From: an uncultured Agromyces sp.
GTDB taxonomy: Bacteria > Actinomycetota > Actinomycetes > Actinomycetales > Microbacteriaceae
DNA length: 64,000 bases
Direction of reading: 5' to 3'
Assembly (NCBI GenBank): GCA_913053875.1
Contig: CAJXGN010000007.1
Coordinates: 62,001-126,000, forward strand
This document shows, one piece after another, positions 8,181 through 16,459 of this stretch. The notes beneath the pieces were generated by a model. It searched no databases. It was not told the origin of the DNA and saw only the letters and a list, made by a program, of their open reading frames with translations. How positions within the stretch are numbered: the stretch's first letter is position 1; every line of letters begins with the position of its first letter. Position numbers and translations under genes: made by a program.

Positions 8181-9923
8181 ATGCATCAGACACTCACCGA
8201 CCGTTGGAGCCGCATCTCGCTGCGCTCCAAGATCACGGGCGTGACGGTGCTGATGCTGACGCTCGGCCTGCTCGTCTCGGGCGTCGGCACGATGACGATG
8301 CTGCGCAGCTGGGTCGAGGACCAGCAGGACAAGAAGCTCGTCGCGATCGCGCGCGGCGAGCTGTCGAAGTACTTCGTCGGCGGCGACGCGGGCGACACCC
8401 TCGACGGCGAGGACCTGCGGCTCGACACGACCGACGACGTGTTCATCGCGATCTACGACGGCGAGGGCGAGTTCGTCGCCCACAACTGGCTGCTGCACGA
8501 CCGCGACTCGTGGCCCGAGATCCCCGCGCAGCTCACGGTGTCGGACGTCTCGCTCCTGAACGCCGGCACGAGCGGCTACACGGTGCGCACGCTGCACGAC
8601 GTGAACGGCGACCCGAACTTCCACGCCATCACGCTGGTCGCAAACGCCGACAACCACGGCAACTTCGCACCCGTGCTCGTGGCCGTCTCGATGACCGAGT
8701 CGCGCAACCTGCTCGCGGCGTACCTCACGATCTTCCTCGGCTTCGGCATCGGCGTGGTGCTGGTCGGCGCACTGCTCACGCGGATGCTCGTGACCACGAC
8801 CTTCCTGCCGCTGCGCGAGGTGGAGCACACCGCGGCGGCGATCGCCGACGGCGACTTCAGCCAGCGCCTCGGCGGCGCGACCCCGAACACCGAGGTCGGG
8901 CGCCTGAACCGGTCGCTCAACACGATGCTGAACCGCATCGACCGCGCGTTCCGCGACCGCGCCCGCACGATCGAGCAGATGCGTCGCTTCGTGGGCGACG
9001 CCTCACACGAGCTGCGCACCCCGCTCGTGTCGGTGCGCGGCTACGCCGAGCTCTACCGCATGGGCGCGCTGCAGTCGCCCGACGAGGTGGGCCAGGCGAT
9101 GGATCGCATCGAGAAGGAGGCGATCCGCATGGGCGGGCTCGTCGAGGACCTGCTCGAGCTCGCGCGCCTCGACGAGACCAAGCCGCTCACGCTCGCGCAG
9201 GTCGACCTCGTACCGCTCGCGCGCGATGCGGCGCTCGACGCGATGGCCATCTCGCCCGCGCGCACGGTGTCGGTCGTCGCCCGCGGCATCGACGGCGACG
9301 AGACGACGGATGCCACGAGCCTGCCCTCGCGCACGCAGGACACGTCCGACGCGCGGCCGTCGACCGGCTCGGGGCCGATCGCGTTCGCAGGCGCGACGCT
9401 CGCGCGGTTGCGCCGTCGGCCGCGGCGCGGCGTCGCCCCCGAGGCATCCGCCGCCGAGCCCGAGCCGCTCTTCGATCTCGAGGGCAACGAGCCGGAGCCG
9501 CGCGAGGAGACGTCGGACGCGGTGCCCGCGATCGTCATGGCCGAGGAGAACAAGCTCCGCCAGGTGATCACCAACCTCATGGCGAACGCGATGCGCTTCA
9601 CGCCCGACGACAGCCCGATCGAGATCGTCGTCTCGACCGACCGGTCGAGCGAGTCGGCGACGGTCGAGATCGTCGACCACGGCGAGGGCATCCCGCCGCA
9701 GATCCGCGAGAAGATCTTCCAGCGCTTCTGGCGCGCCGACACCTCGCGCACGCGCGAGACCGGCGGCTCGGGCCTCGGCCTCGCGATCGTCGCGTCGATC
9801 GTCGCCGCGCACAACGGCACCGTCGGGGTGACCGAGACGCCCGGCGGCGGCGCGACCTTCCGCGTCACCCTGCCGCTCGCCGACTCGGCGCGCGCGCCGC
9901 GGTCGCTCGACGCGCCCGCCTGA
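8181..9923 (+). CDS. Sensor histidine kinase with an unusual insertion in the ATPase domain
   Basis: A 580-residue membrane kinase. TM1 is about residues 18-40, an extracytoplasmic sensor about 41-175, TM2 about 178-203, and a HAMP domain about 204-258. HisKA follows, with the phospho-accepting His276 in DASHELRTPL. The HATPase domain has the N box NLMANAMRFTP (465-475), G1 DHGEGIPP (499-506) and G2 GGSGLGLAI (528-536). Between an early HATPase strand (RTVSVVARG) and the N-box helix there are about 75 extra residues (371-447). These are Ser/Thr/Pro/Arg/Glu-rich, with a basic RLRRRPRRG patch. It pairs with the regulator just upstream. A TAGACT box 11 nt before the ATG may give it its own promoter. 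Confidence 0.92.
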   Translation: MHQTLTDRWSRISLRSKITGVTVLMLTLGLLVSGVGTMTMLRSWVEDQQDKKLVAIARGELSKYFVGGDAGDTLDGEDLRLDTTDDVFIAIYDGEGEFVAHNWLLHDRDSWPEIPAQLTVSDVSLLNAGTSGYTVRTLHDVNGDPNFHAITLVANADNHGNFAPVLVAVSMTESRNLLAAYLTIFLGFGIGVVLVGALLTRMLVTTTFLPLREVEHTAAAIADGDFSQRLGGATPNTEVGRLNRSLNTMLNRIDRAFRDRARTIEQMRRFVGDASHELRTPLVSVRGYAELYRMGALQSPDEVGQAMDRIEKEAIRMGGLVEDLLELARLDETKPLTLAQVDLVPLARDAALDAMAISPARTVSVVARGIDGDETTDATSLPSRTQDTSDARPSTGSGPIAFAGATLARLRRRPRRGVAPEASAAEPEPLFDLEGNEPEPREETSDAVPAIVMAEENKLRQVITNLMANAMRFTPDDSPIEIVVSTDRSSESATVEIVDHGEGIPPQIREKIFQRFWRADTSRTRETGGSGLGLAIVASIVAAHNGTVGVTETPGGGATFRVTLPLADSARAPRSLDAPA

Positions 9924-9957
9924 CACGCGCACCTCGCCCGGCCCGTCCGCTCGGGTA

Positions 9958-10101
9958 GGACGGCGCTTTTCAGGAGTGCCGGCAGAGCCAGGTGCGGATC
10001 AGTGCGCGGGGTGCGGTTTTCGTGCAGCATCCGTGCAGATCGAGCGGATGTCGCGCTGGAATCTCCCAGCCGGTCAATCCGGCTCCTGAAAAGCGCCGTC
10101 C
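9958..10101. repeat. 144-bp element bounded by perfect 19-bp inverted repeats
   Basis: The arms are GGACGGCGCTTTTCAGGAG at 9958-9976 and its exact reverse complement at 10083-10101, separated by 106 bp. A further CCGGC/GCCGG pair lies just inside, so the whole unit could fold into one long imperfect hairpin. It sits between the kinase stop (9923) and the WXG100 start (10210). No conserved frame crosses it and no clear flanking target duplication is seen. It could be a MITE-like element, a long-stem terminator or a structured RNA. Confidence 0.8.
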
Positions 10102-10209
10102 CTCCACAGGGTGGGGCGGGTGTGGGGCGGATGCCTCTGGGTCACGGCGGCCGGGCGGTGGCGCGTTGTGCGACCTAGCGTCGGTCGCACCGAACGAGAG
10201 GATGCGACC

Positions 10210-10500
10210 ATGACCACGTTCCACGTCGACAGCGACCAGGTGCTGACCACCGCGTCGGCCGCGCAGGCCACGATCGAGCGGCTGATGGCCGACACCGCCG
10301 GGCTCAACGCCCAGTTGACCGGGCTGCAGGGCGCCTGGTCGGGGCAGGCGTCGGCGGCGTTCCAGTCCGCCGTCGCGGAGTGGCGCGCCGTGCAGCAGTC
10401 CGTCGAGCAGACGCTCGCGGGCGTGCAGCAGGCGCTCGGCGCGGCCGGCTCGCGCTACGCCGAGGTCGAGCAGGCGAACGCGGCGCTGTTCGTGCGCTGA
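10210..10500 (+). CDS. WXG100-family (ESAT-6-like) protein
   Basis: A 96-residue all-helical protein with the WXG turn WSG at residues 43-45 between two helices. A Tyr/Glu-containing end (SRYAEVEQANAALF) resembles the type VII secretion signal YxxxD/E. Such proteins form helical-hairpin dimers and are exported by ESX/type VII systems. No EccC ATPase, EccD or partner WXG100 gene is in the window, so it is an orphan here. The start ATG at 10210 follows a GAGAGGATG stretch that contains a ribosome site. Function is unknown; homologous orphans are common in Microbacteriaceae. Confidence 0.88.
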   Translation: MTTFHVDSDQVLTTASAAQATIERLMADTAGLNAQLTGLQGAWSGQASAAFQSAVAEWRAVQQSVEQTLAGVQQALGAAGSRYAEVEQANAALFVR

Positions 10501-10519
10501 ACCACTGGATGCTCGGTGG

Positions 10520-11905
10520 TCAGGCGCGCTCGGCGAGGGCCGCGCTCGCCCGGGCGGCCGCGTCGGCGATCGCCCAGGCGTCGGCGGTGACGAGCTCGCC
10601 GTCGGCGACGACCGTTCGGCCGCCGGCCAGCAGGCGCGACAGCGGCGGCAGCGAACCGAGGCCGAGGGCCGCGACCGGGTCGGTGATGCCGGCGTGCTCG
10701 ACGCCGTCGATGCGCCAGAGGGCGAGGTCGGCGAGCTTGCCGGGCTCGATCGAGCCGAGCTCGTGCTGCCTGCCGAGCACGCGTGCGCCGCCGATCGTGG
10801 CCAGGCGCAGCGCGGTGCGCACGTCCATCGCCCCGGCGCCGTCGCGCAGGCGCGCGAGCAGCACGGCCTGGCGGATCTCGTCGCCGAGCCGACCCGACTC
10901 GTTCGACGCCGCACCGTCGACGCCGAGGCCGACCGGCGCCCCGGCGGCGACGAGCGCACGCACGGGCGCGATGCCGGCGGCGAGCCGCGCGTTCGACGAC
11001 GGGCAGTGCGCGACCCCGGTGCCGGTGTCGGCGAACCGCCGCACGTCGGCGTCGTCGAGGTGCACGCAGTGCGCCATCCACACGTCGTCGCCGAGCCAAC
11101 CGAGCGACTCGAGGTAGCCCGCGGGCGAGGTGCCGAAGCGCTCGCGGCAGAACGCCTCCTCCTCCACGGTCTCCGCGCCGTGCGTGTGCAGTCGCACGCC
11201 GAGGTCGCGCGCGAGCACGGCCGACTCGCGCAACAGGTCGGCGGTCACCGAGAACGGCGAGCAGGGCGCGGCGGCGATGCGCACCATCGACGAGAACCCG
11301 TCGTCGTGGTAGGCGTCGACGGCTGCGCGAGTGGCCGCCAGGGCGGCATCCGTCGTCTCGACCGCGAAGTCGGGCGGCAGGCCGCCCGCGCTGCGCCCGA
11401 GGTCCATCGAGCCGCGCGTCGCGTGCAGGCGGATGCCGACCTCCGACCCGGCCTCGACGATCGCGCCGACCAGGTCGCCGCCGCCCGCCGGGAACACGTA
11501 GTGGTGGTCGGCGAGGGTCGTGCAGCCCGAGCGCGCGGCCACGGCGAGCGCACCGGCGGCCCCGGCCCGCACCAGGTCGGCGTCGATGCGCGACCACATG
11601 GGGTAGAGCGCGACGAGCCAGTCGAAGAGGATCTCGTCCTGCGCGAACCCGCGCGTGAGCCACTGGTACAGGTGGTGGTGGGTGTTCACGAGGCCGGGCG
11701 TGAGCAGGTGGCCACGCCCGTCGATGCGCTCGTGAGCGGATGCCGCGAGCTCACCGGGCACGGGCCCCGCGCCGACCGCGGTGATGCGGTCGCCGTCGAC
11801 GACCACGTACCCCCGGGCGTGCTCGGTACCGGCCGCGTCCACGGTCGCTACGTGGCATCCGTCGATCACCACCCGGCGTGCCGCACCGGCCGGCGCGGCC
11901 GCCAT
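10520..11905 (-). CDS. 8-oxoguanine deaminase (amidohydrolase superfamily)
   Basis: A 461-residue amidohydrolase of the guanine/8-oxoguanine deaminase group. The metal motif is in TPGLVNTHHHLYQWLTRG (about residues 60-77); the NTHHHxYQ form is typical of 8-oxoguanine deaminases. Later metal ligands lie in LHTHGAETVEE, MAHCVHLDD and GLGVDGAASNES. The reaction converts 8-oxoguanine to urate and ammonia, feeding the uricase encoded just upstream. ATG at 11905 shares one base with the uricase stop (TGATG), showing translational coupling. The last gene of the xdh-uricase operon, it converges on the WXG100 gene. Guanine or another aminopurine is a possible alternative substrate. Confidence 0.85.
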   Translation of the reverse strand: MAAAPAGAARRVVIDGCHVATVDAAGTEHARGYVVVDGDRITAVGAGPVPGELAASAHERIDGRGHLLTPGLVNTHHHLYQWLTRGFAQDEILFDWLVALYPMWSRIDADLVRAGAAGALAVAARSGCTTLADHHYVFPAGGGDLVGAIVEAGSEVGIRLHATRGSMDLGRSAGGLPPDFAVETTDAALAATRAAVDAYHDDGFSSMVRIAAAPCSPFSVTADLLRESAVLARDLGVRLHTHGAETVEEEAFCRERFGTSPAGYLESLGWLGDDVWMAHCVHLDDADVRRFADTGTGVAHCPSSNARLAAGIAPVRALVAAGAPVGLGVDGAASNESGRLGDEIRQAVLLARLRDGAGAMDVRTALRLATIGGARVLGRQHELGSIEPGKLADLALWRIDGVEHAGITDPVAALGLGSLPPLSRLLAGGRTVVADGELVTADAWAIADAAARASAALAERA

Positions 11906-12810
11906 CAGACCAGCCCGGTGTAGTGGTCCCACGCGGGCCCGGCGTCGGGCGCGTCGTCGCGGGTCACGGTCGCCTGGATCAGCCCGTACGGCCGGTCGTC
12001 GGCGTGGAACACCTCGTTGTCGTTGTCGATGCCGAAGGGCGCGAGGTCGTAGAGGAAGTGGTGCTTGTTCGGCGCCGACATGCGGATCTCGACGATCTCG
12101 GGATACGCCTCGAGCACCGCGCTGCCCATCGCGTAGAGCGTCTGCTGCAGCGCGAGCGAGTGGACGTTCGCGAAGCGCTCGACCATGACGGCCTTCACCC
12201 CGTCGTACACGGCGTTCCAGTCGACGTCGGTCGTGCCGAACCGCCAGCTCGCGACGAGCGAGGTCGCCATGATGCGGTCGTTCGTCGGCTGGAGCACCGT
12301 GTACTCGTCCTCGAGGAAGCCGTGGAACTCCGAGCCGGTCGACTTCAGGATCACGAGGTCCTTGAACCCGCCGGTCACCCACGCCTGCTGCGCCTCGCCC
12401 GACCCCGCGACGGTGACCGACGCGAGGCGCACCTCCGTCCCGTTGCGCGTCCAGGTGTGGTCGTGCTCGGCGCCGTCCACGACGACGCGGTCCCACGCGT
12501 ACTCCTCGATCTCGACGCGGGCGGATGCCACGGGCTCCACGTCATCCACGAAGTGCCGCGCGAGCGCGAGGCCGTACCCCTCGAGCTCCGCCAGGCCGTG
12601 CAGCTTCGCGTACGCGTACGCGGTCTGCTTCTGCGTGTCGGTGGGCAGCACGTTGCCCTGGTCGCCCTCGAGGTGCGCGGCCGCGAAGTCGCCGCGCAGC
12701 GCGGTCGACACGTTCACGTCGCGGATCTCGTGTCGTGGACTGTCGCGCACGATGCGCACGATGCGGTTCTCCGCCTTGCCGTACCGGTCGTCGCCGAGGA
12801 TGATCGCCAT
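11905..12810 (-). CDS. Urate oxidase (uricase)
   Basis: A 301-residue cofactor-independent urate hydroxylase. It oxidises urate to 5-hydroxyisourate with O2. Two T-fold repeats are expected. The N-terminus MAIILGDDRYGKAENRIVR contains the catalytic Lys (GKAE, residue 12). VLPTDTQKQT near residue 64 carries the Thr of the catalytic dyad, and the His of LYDLAPFGIDNDNEVF-type segments lies near residue 260. The start at 12810 is preceded by CAGGAGCAGCAG, a good ribosome site. The next two reactions are supplied by uraH and uraD at 19743-20593. The 52-bp gap to the dehydrogenase upstream suggests one operon. Confidence 0.95.
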   Translation of the reverse strand: MAIILGDDRYGKAENRIVRIVRDSPRHEIRDVNVSTALRGDFAAAHLEGDQGNVLPTDTQKQTAYAYAKLHGLAELEGYGLALARHFVDDVEPVASARVEIEEYAWDRVVVDGAEHDHTWTRNGTEVRLASVTVAGSGEAQQAWVTGGFKDLVILKSTGSEFHGFLEDEYTVLQPTNDRIMATSLVASWRFGTTDVDWNAVYDGVKAVMVERFANVHSLALQQTLYAMGSAVLEAYPEIVEIRMSAPNKHHFLYDLAPFGIDNDNEVFHADDRPYGLIQATVTRDDAPDAGPAWDHYTGLV

Positions 12811-12862
12811 CTGCTGCTCCTGTGTTCGTTCGGTGATTCGGATGCGTGGTCGGGAGTTCGGG

Positions 12863-15649
12863 TCAGTCGGTCGAGGTCGTGCTCGCGAGCCGCCAGACGC
12901 GGTCGCGCGAGAACGGCAGCTCGTAGCCGCGCACGCCGATCGCGCGGCGGATCGCATTGCCGAGCGCCGCGGCGACGGGGTTGTACGGGCTCTCGCTCAT
13001 CGACTTCGCGCCGAAGGGACCGAGGTCGTCGCTCGTGGCGGCGAACAGCACCTCGGTGTCGGGCACGTCGGCCATCTGCGGCACGCGGTAGAGGCGGAAC
13101 ACGGGCGTCGTCACCCGCCCCTCGTCGAGCATGACCTCCTCGTAGAGCGCGCCGCCGATGGCCTGGGCGACGCCGCCCTCGACCTGGCCGCGGCACTGCT
13201 CCGGGTTCATGACCGTGCCCGCATCGGCCGCCTGGATCGACTGCAGGATGCGCACGGTGCCCGTGCGCACGTCGACCGCGACCCGGAACGCCTGCACGTT
13301 GTAGGCGAGCGAGCGCCGGTCGCCGTACTCGGCGCCGCGCGCGAACGCGCCCTCCGGCGAGCGGTGCTCGTCGGGCACGGCGGCGACGAGCTCATCGAAG
13401 CCCACACGCAGTGCGTCGGGCCCCGCTCCCGCGAGCGCCCCGTCCCGGTCGAGCACGACCTCCTCGGGGGTGTACCCCGCGACCTCCGCGGCCGCCGCGA
13501 CCAACACCTCGCGCAGTGCGAGCGCCGCCGCGTGCAGCGCCTTGCCGGCGACCGTCGTGCCTGCCGACGCGAACGCGCCCGTGTCGTGCGTCGCGGCGTC
13601 CGTGTCGGACTGGTGGATCACGATGCGGTCGACGCCGGTGCCGAGGTCGCTCGCGACGATCTGCGCGTGCACGGTCGTGGTGCCGTTGCCGAACTCGCTC
13701 GTGCCGACGCCGAGACGCACCGTGCCGTCGGGCCGCAGGGTCACCGTGGTCTCGGAGACGTGTCCGCGCGGTGCCATGGTCGCGATCATCGACGCGGCCA
13801 TGCCCTCGCCGACGCGCCACTGCGGGCCGTCGGGCGCGGCGACCCCGTTGCCGCGCCGCAGCGCCTGCTCGGCCAGGTCGAGGCACTGGTCGAGCCCGTA
13901 GCTGCCGTGCACGAGCTCGGCCTCGGGCTCGTCGTGCCACGCGAACGGCGGCTCGCCGTCGCGGATCACGTTGCGCCGGCGCAACTCGAACGGGTCGATG
14001 CCGAGCTCGAGTGCGAGCTCGTCGAGCGCCGACTCGACCCCGAAGATCACCTGCCCGAGCCCGTAGCCGCGGAATGCACCCGACGGCGGGTTGTTCGTGT
14101 AGACCGCCTCGGCGTCGACGCGCTTGACCGGGCTGCGATAGAGCGAGATCGACTCGGAGCAGGCGTGGAACATGACGCCGCGCGAGTGGTTGCCGTACGC
14201 ACCCGTGTCGCTCAGCACGTCGATGTGCATGGCGGTGAGCACGCCGTCGCGGGTCGCACCGAGCCGCACGCCGACGCGCATCGGGTGCCGCAGCGTCGTG
14301 CGCGTGAACTCCTCGGTGCGCGTGAGCTCCCACCCCACCGGACGGCCGAGCCGCAGCGCGGCCACCGCGACGAGGTCCTCGGTGAGCAGCTCCTGCTTGC
14401 CGCCGAAGCCGCCGCCGACGCGGCCGGTGTGCACGCGTACGCGCTCGGGCGGCAGGTCGAGCAGGCGTGCGAGCTCGTCACGGGCGAGGAACGGCACCTG
14501 CGTGCTCGTGCGCACCACGATTCGGCCGTCGTCGTCCGGCCAGGCGATGCTGCCGTGGGTCTCGAGCTGGGCGTGGCTCTGCCGCTGCGTCTGCCAGGTG
14601 CCCGAGACGGTGACGTCGGATGCCTGGAGGGCGGCGTCCACGTCGCCGCCGTAGCCCGCGTGCAGCGCTGCGATCACGTTGCGGTCGGCCTCGTCGACGC
14701 GGTCGTCGGGCGTGCGCCCGGGGTGGATCACCGGTGCGCCCGGCTGCCGCGCGGCATCCGGATCGAACACCGCCGGGAGCTGCTCGTACTCGACCCGGAG
14801 CGCCCGGCAGCCCGCCTCGGCGGCCGCGGCGCTCGTCGCGATGACCGCGGCGACGCGCTGGCCGACGAAGCGCACGACGTCGTCGAGCATGCGCGTGTCG
14901 TCGGGGTCGTCGGTGCGGTGCTCGTGCCGGCCGGTGGAGTAGCGGGTCGCGGGCACGTTCGCGTGCGTGAGCACGAGTTCGACGCCGTCGATCGCCTCGG
15001 CGGCGGTCGTGTCGATCGACACGATGCGGGCGTGGGCGTGCGGCGAACCCAGCACGCGCAGGTGCAGCATCCCCTCGACCGTGGTGTCGAAGGTGAACGG
15101 CTCGGTGCCGGTCACGACGCGGCGGGCGGCGGGCGGATGCACCGAGCTGCCCACGGCCGAGCCCGGCGCCGCGGCGGTCGGCGTGCCGGTCGACCCCAGG
15201 TTGCGCGCGCCGGCACCGGCGGCGACGCCCGCGTGGATCGACTCGCGGATGCTCCGGTACCCCGTGCACCGGCAGAGGCTGCCCTTCATGCGCCGGGGCA
15301 GGTCGTCGAGGTCGTCCTCGTCGAGGGTCGAGGCGGTGACGACCATGCCCGCCGTGCAGAACCCGCACTGGAAGCCGAAGTGGTCGACGAACGCCTCCTG
15401 CATCGGGTGCAGCGCGTCCGGGGCGCCGAGCCCCGCGACGGTCGTGACCTCCGCGCCGTCGGCGCGATGCGCGGGCGTGATGCACGAGTGCACCGGCACG
15501 CCGTCGACGAGCACCGCGCACGCGCCGCAGTCGCCCGCGTCGCAGCCCTTCTTCACCTCGAAGTGCGCGTGCTCGCGCAGGTAGGTGCGCAGCGACTGGC
15601 CGGCACGCGGCTCGCCCTGCTCGGGGTGCCCGTTCACGGTGACGTTCAT
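12863..15649 (-). CDS. Xanthine-dehydrogenase-type fusion: 2Fe-2S domain plus molybdopterin subunit
   Basis: A 928-residue protein in which the small 2Fe-2S subunit and the large molybdopterin subunit are fused. Residues 1-140 hold both iron-sulfur clusters: C36, C41, C44, C56 (ferredoxin-type) and C95, C98, C126, C128 (alpha-helical). An Ala/Gly/Pro linker (about 143-180) leads to the molybdenum domain. That domain contains GRVGGGFGGKQELLTED, GAFRGYG and the C-terminal PFGAKSMSES, likely including the active-site Glu. The likely reaction is hypoxanthine/xanthine to urate. The FAD domain is on a separate gene whose stop overlaps this ATG (ATGA). Bacterial xanthine dehydrogenases usually keep 2Fe-2S with FAD, so this domain order is unusual. 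Confidence 0.92.
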   Translation of the reverse strand: MNVTVNGHPEQGEPRAGQSLRTYLREHAHFEVKKGCDAGDCGACAVLVDGVPVHSCITPAHRADGAEVTTVAGLGAPDALHPMQEAFVDHFGFQCGFCTAGMVVTASTLDEDDLDDLPRRMKGSLCRCTGYRSIRESIHAGVAAGAGARNLGSTGTPTAAAPGSAVGSSVHPPAARRVVTGTEPFTFDTTVEGMLHLRVLGSPHAHARIVSIDTTAAEAIDGVELVLTHANVPATRYSTGRHEHRTDDPDDTRMLDDVVRFVGQRVAAVIATSAAAAEAGCRALRVEYEQLPAVFDPDAARQPGAPVIHPGRTPDDRVDEADRNVIAALHAGYGGDVDAALQASDVTVSGTWQTQRQSHAQLETHGSIAWPDDDGRIVVRTSTQVPFLARDELARLLDLPPERVRVHTGRVGGGFGGKQELLTEDLVAVAALRLGRPVGWELTRTEEFTRTTLRHPMRVGVRLGATRDGVLTAMHIDVLSDTGAYGNHSRGVMFHACSESISLYRSPVKRVDAEAVYTNNPPSGAFRGYGLGQVIFGVESALDELALELGIDPFELRRRNVIRDGEPPFAWHDEPEAELVHGSYGLDQCLDLAEQALRRGNGVAAPDGPQWRVGEGMAASMIATMAPRGHVSETTVTLRPDGTVRLGVGTSEFGNGTTTVHAQIVASDLGTGVDRIVIHQSDTDAATHDTGAFASAGTTVAGKALHAAALALREVLVAAAAEVAGYTPEEVVLDRDGALAGAGPDALRVGFDELVAAVPDEHRSPEGAFARGAEYGDRRSLAYNVQAFRVAVDVRTGTVRILQSIQAADAGTVMNPEQCRGQVEGGVAQAIGGALYEEVMLDEGRVTTPVFRLYRVPQMADVPDTEVLFAATSDDLGPFGAKSMSESPYNPVAAALGNAIRRAIGVRGYELPFSRDRVWRLASTTSTD

Positions 15650-16449
15650 GCGGCCAGCTCCTCGCGCACGTCCTCGAGCAGCGCGACGCTCACGGCGCGC
15701 CGCCAGTCGGCGGTGCCGAGCGGGTCGGTGTAGTAGCCGGTCACGCCCTCGACGGCGCGGCGCAGCGTCGCCGCGTCGGGCAGCCGATCGTAGCGCAGCA
15801 CGGTCGGCCGCTCGGTCGCGGCCGTGATCACGAGGGTCGCCGCTCCGTCCGCGTCGACGCGCCCGGTGAGCACCGCCCCCGAGCGGCCGAGCTCGGCGAG
15901 CGCGACCTTGCGGAACGCGGTGCGGGCGCCGAGCGCGTGCGCGGGCAGGTCGATCGCGCGCAGCACCTCGCCCGCGGCCAGCGCGTTCGTGCCGTTGCCG
16001 GTCACGAGGTCGGCGACGGACCGCCGGTACTCGCCGCCGTCGGGCCTCCAGACGAGGGCGTCCCCGTCGAGCGTGGCGCAGAGCGACACCATGCCCGCCG
16101 CCGCGAACGACCGGCAGACGTTGCCGCCGACGGTCGCGGCGTTCCAGATCTTGAACGAGGCGAGCAGCGCGTTCGCGCAGTGGGCGACGAGCGGACGCGC
16201 CGGCCAGGCCGCTCCCGCGGCGTGCGCGACCAGCTCGGCGATGGTGCAGGTCGCGCCGATGCGCAGCCCGCCATCGCGCTCCTCGATGCTCGGCCAGCCC
16301 ATGCCGGTGAGGTCGACGAGGCCCGTCGTGCCGACCTGCGGTTCGGAGTACAGCCAGGTGCCGCCCGCGACGAACCGCTCGCCCGGTGCGAGCGCGAGGT
16401 CGTCGCGCGTGGCGGCGCGCCGGTAGGCGACGACGGTCTCGAGATCCAC
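15646..16449 (-). CDS. FAD-binding subunit of the xanthine dehydrogenase
   Basis: A 267-residue member of the molybdopterin-dehydrogenase FAD-binding family (CoxM/XdhB-like). It carries FVAGGTWLYSEP (FAD pyrophosphate loop) near residue 30. LLASFKIWNAATVGGNVCRSF near residues 100-120 corresponds to the ATxGGN motif. The CO-dehydrogenase flavoprotein C-terminal fold follows. It would pass electrons from the iron-sulfur clusters of the fused subunit to NAD+ or another acceptor. The start is GTG at 16449, with AGGCGG upstream, 10 bp behind the xdhC stop. Its stop overlaps the ATG of the fused subunit. Confidence 0.92.
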   Translation of the reverse strand: MDLETVVAYRRAATRDDLALAPGERFVAGGTWLYSEPQVGTTGLVDLTGMGWPSIEERDGGLRIGATCTIAELVAHAAGAAWPARPLVAHCANALLASFKIWNAATVGGNVCRSFAAAGMVSLCATLDGDALVWRPDGGEYRRSVADLVTGNGTNALAAGEVLRAIDLPAHALGARTAFRKVALAELGRSGAVLTGRVDADGAATLVITAATERPTVLRYDRLPDAATLRRAVEGVTGYYTDPLGTADWRRAVSVALLEDVREELAA

Positions 16450-16459
16450 GGCCGCCGCC

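Noticed and set aside
9992..10213. A 73-codon open frame across the inverted-repeat element
   Set aside because: No ribosome site, no family resemblance, and it spans a repeat arm; better read as non-coding.
12185..15733. A very long open frame (over 1100 codons) on the plus strand opposite the uricase and dehydrogenase genes
   Set aside because: It is a GC-rich antisense shadow: Arg/His/Ala/Val-rich, no family motifs, and it runs across several well-supported genes on the other strand.
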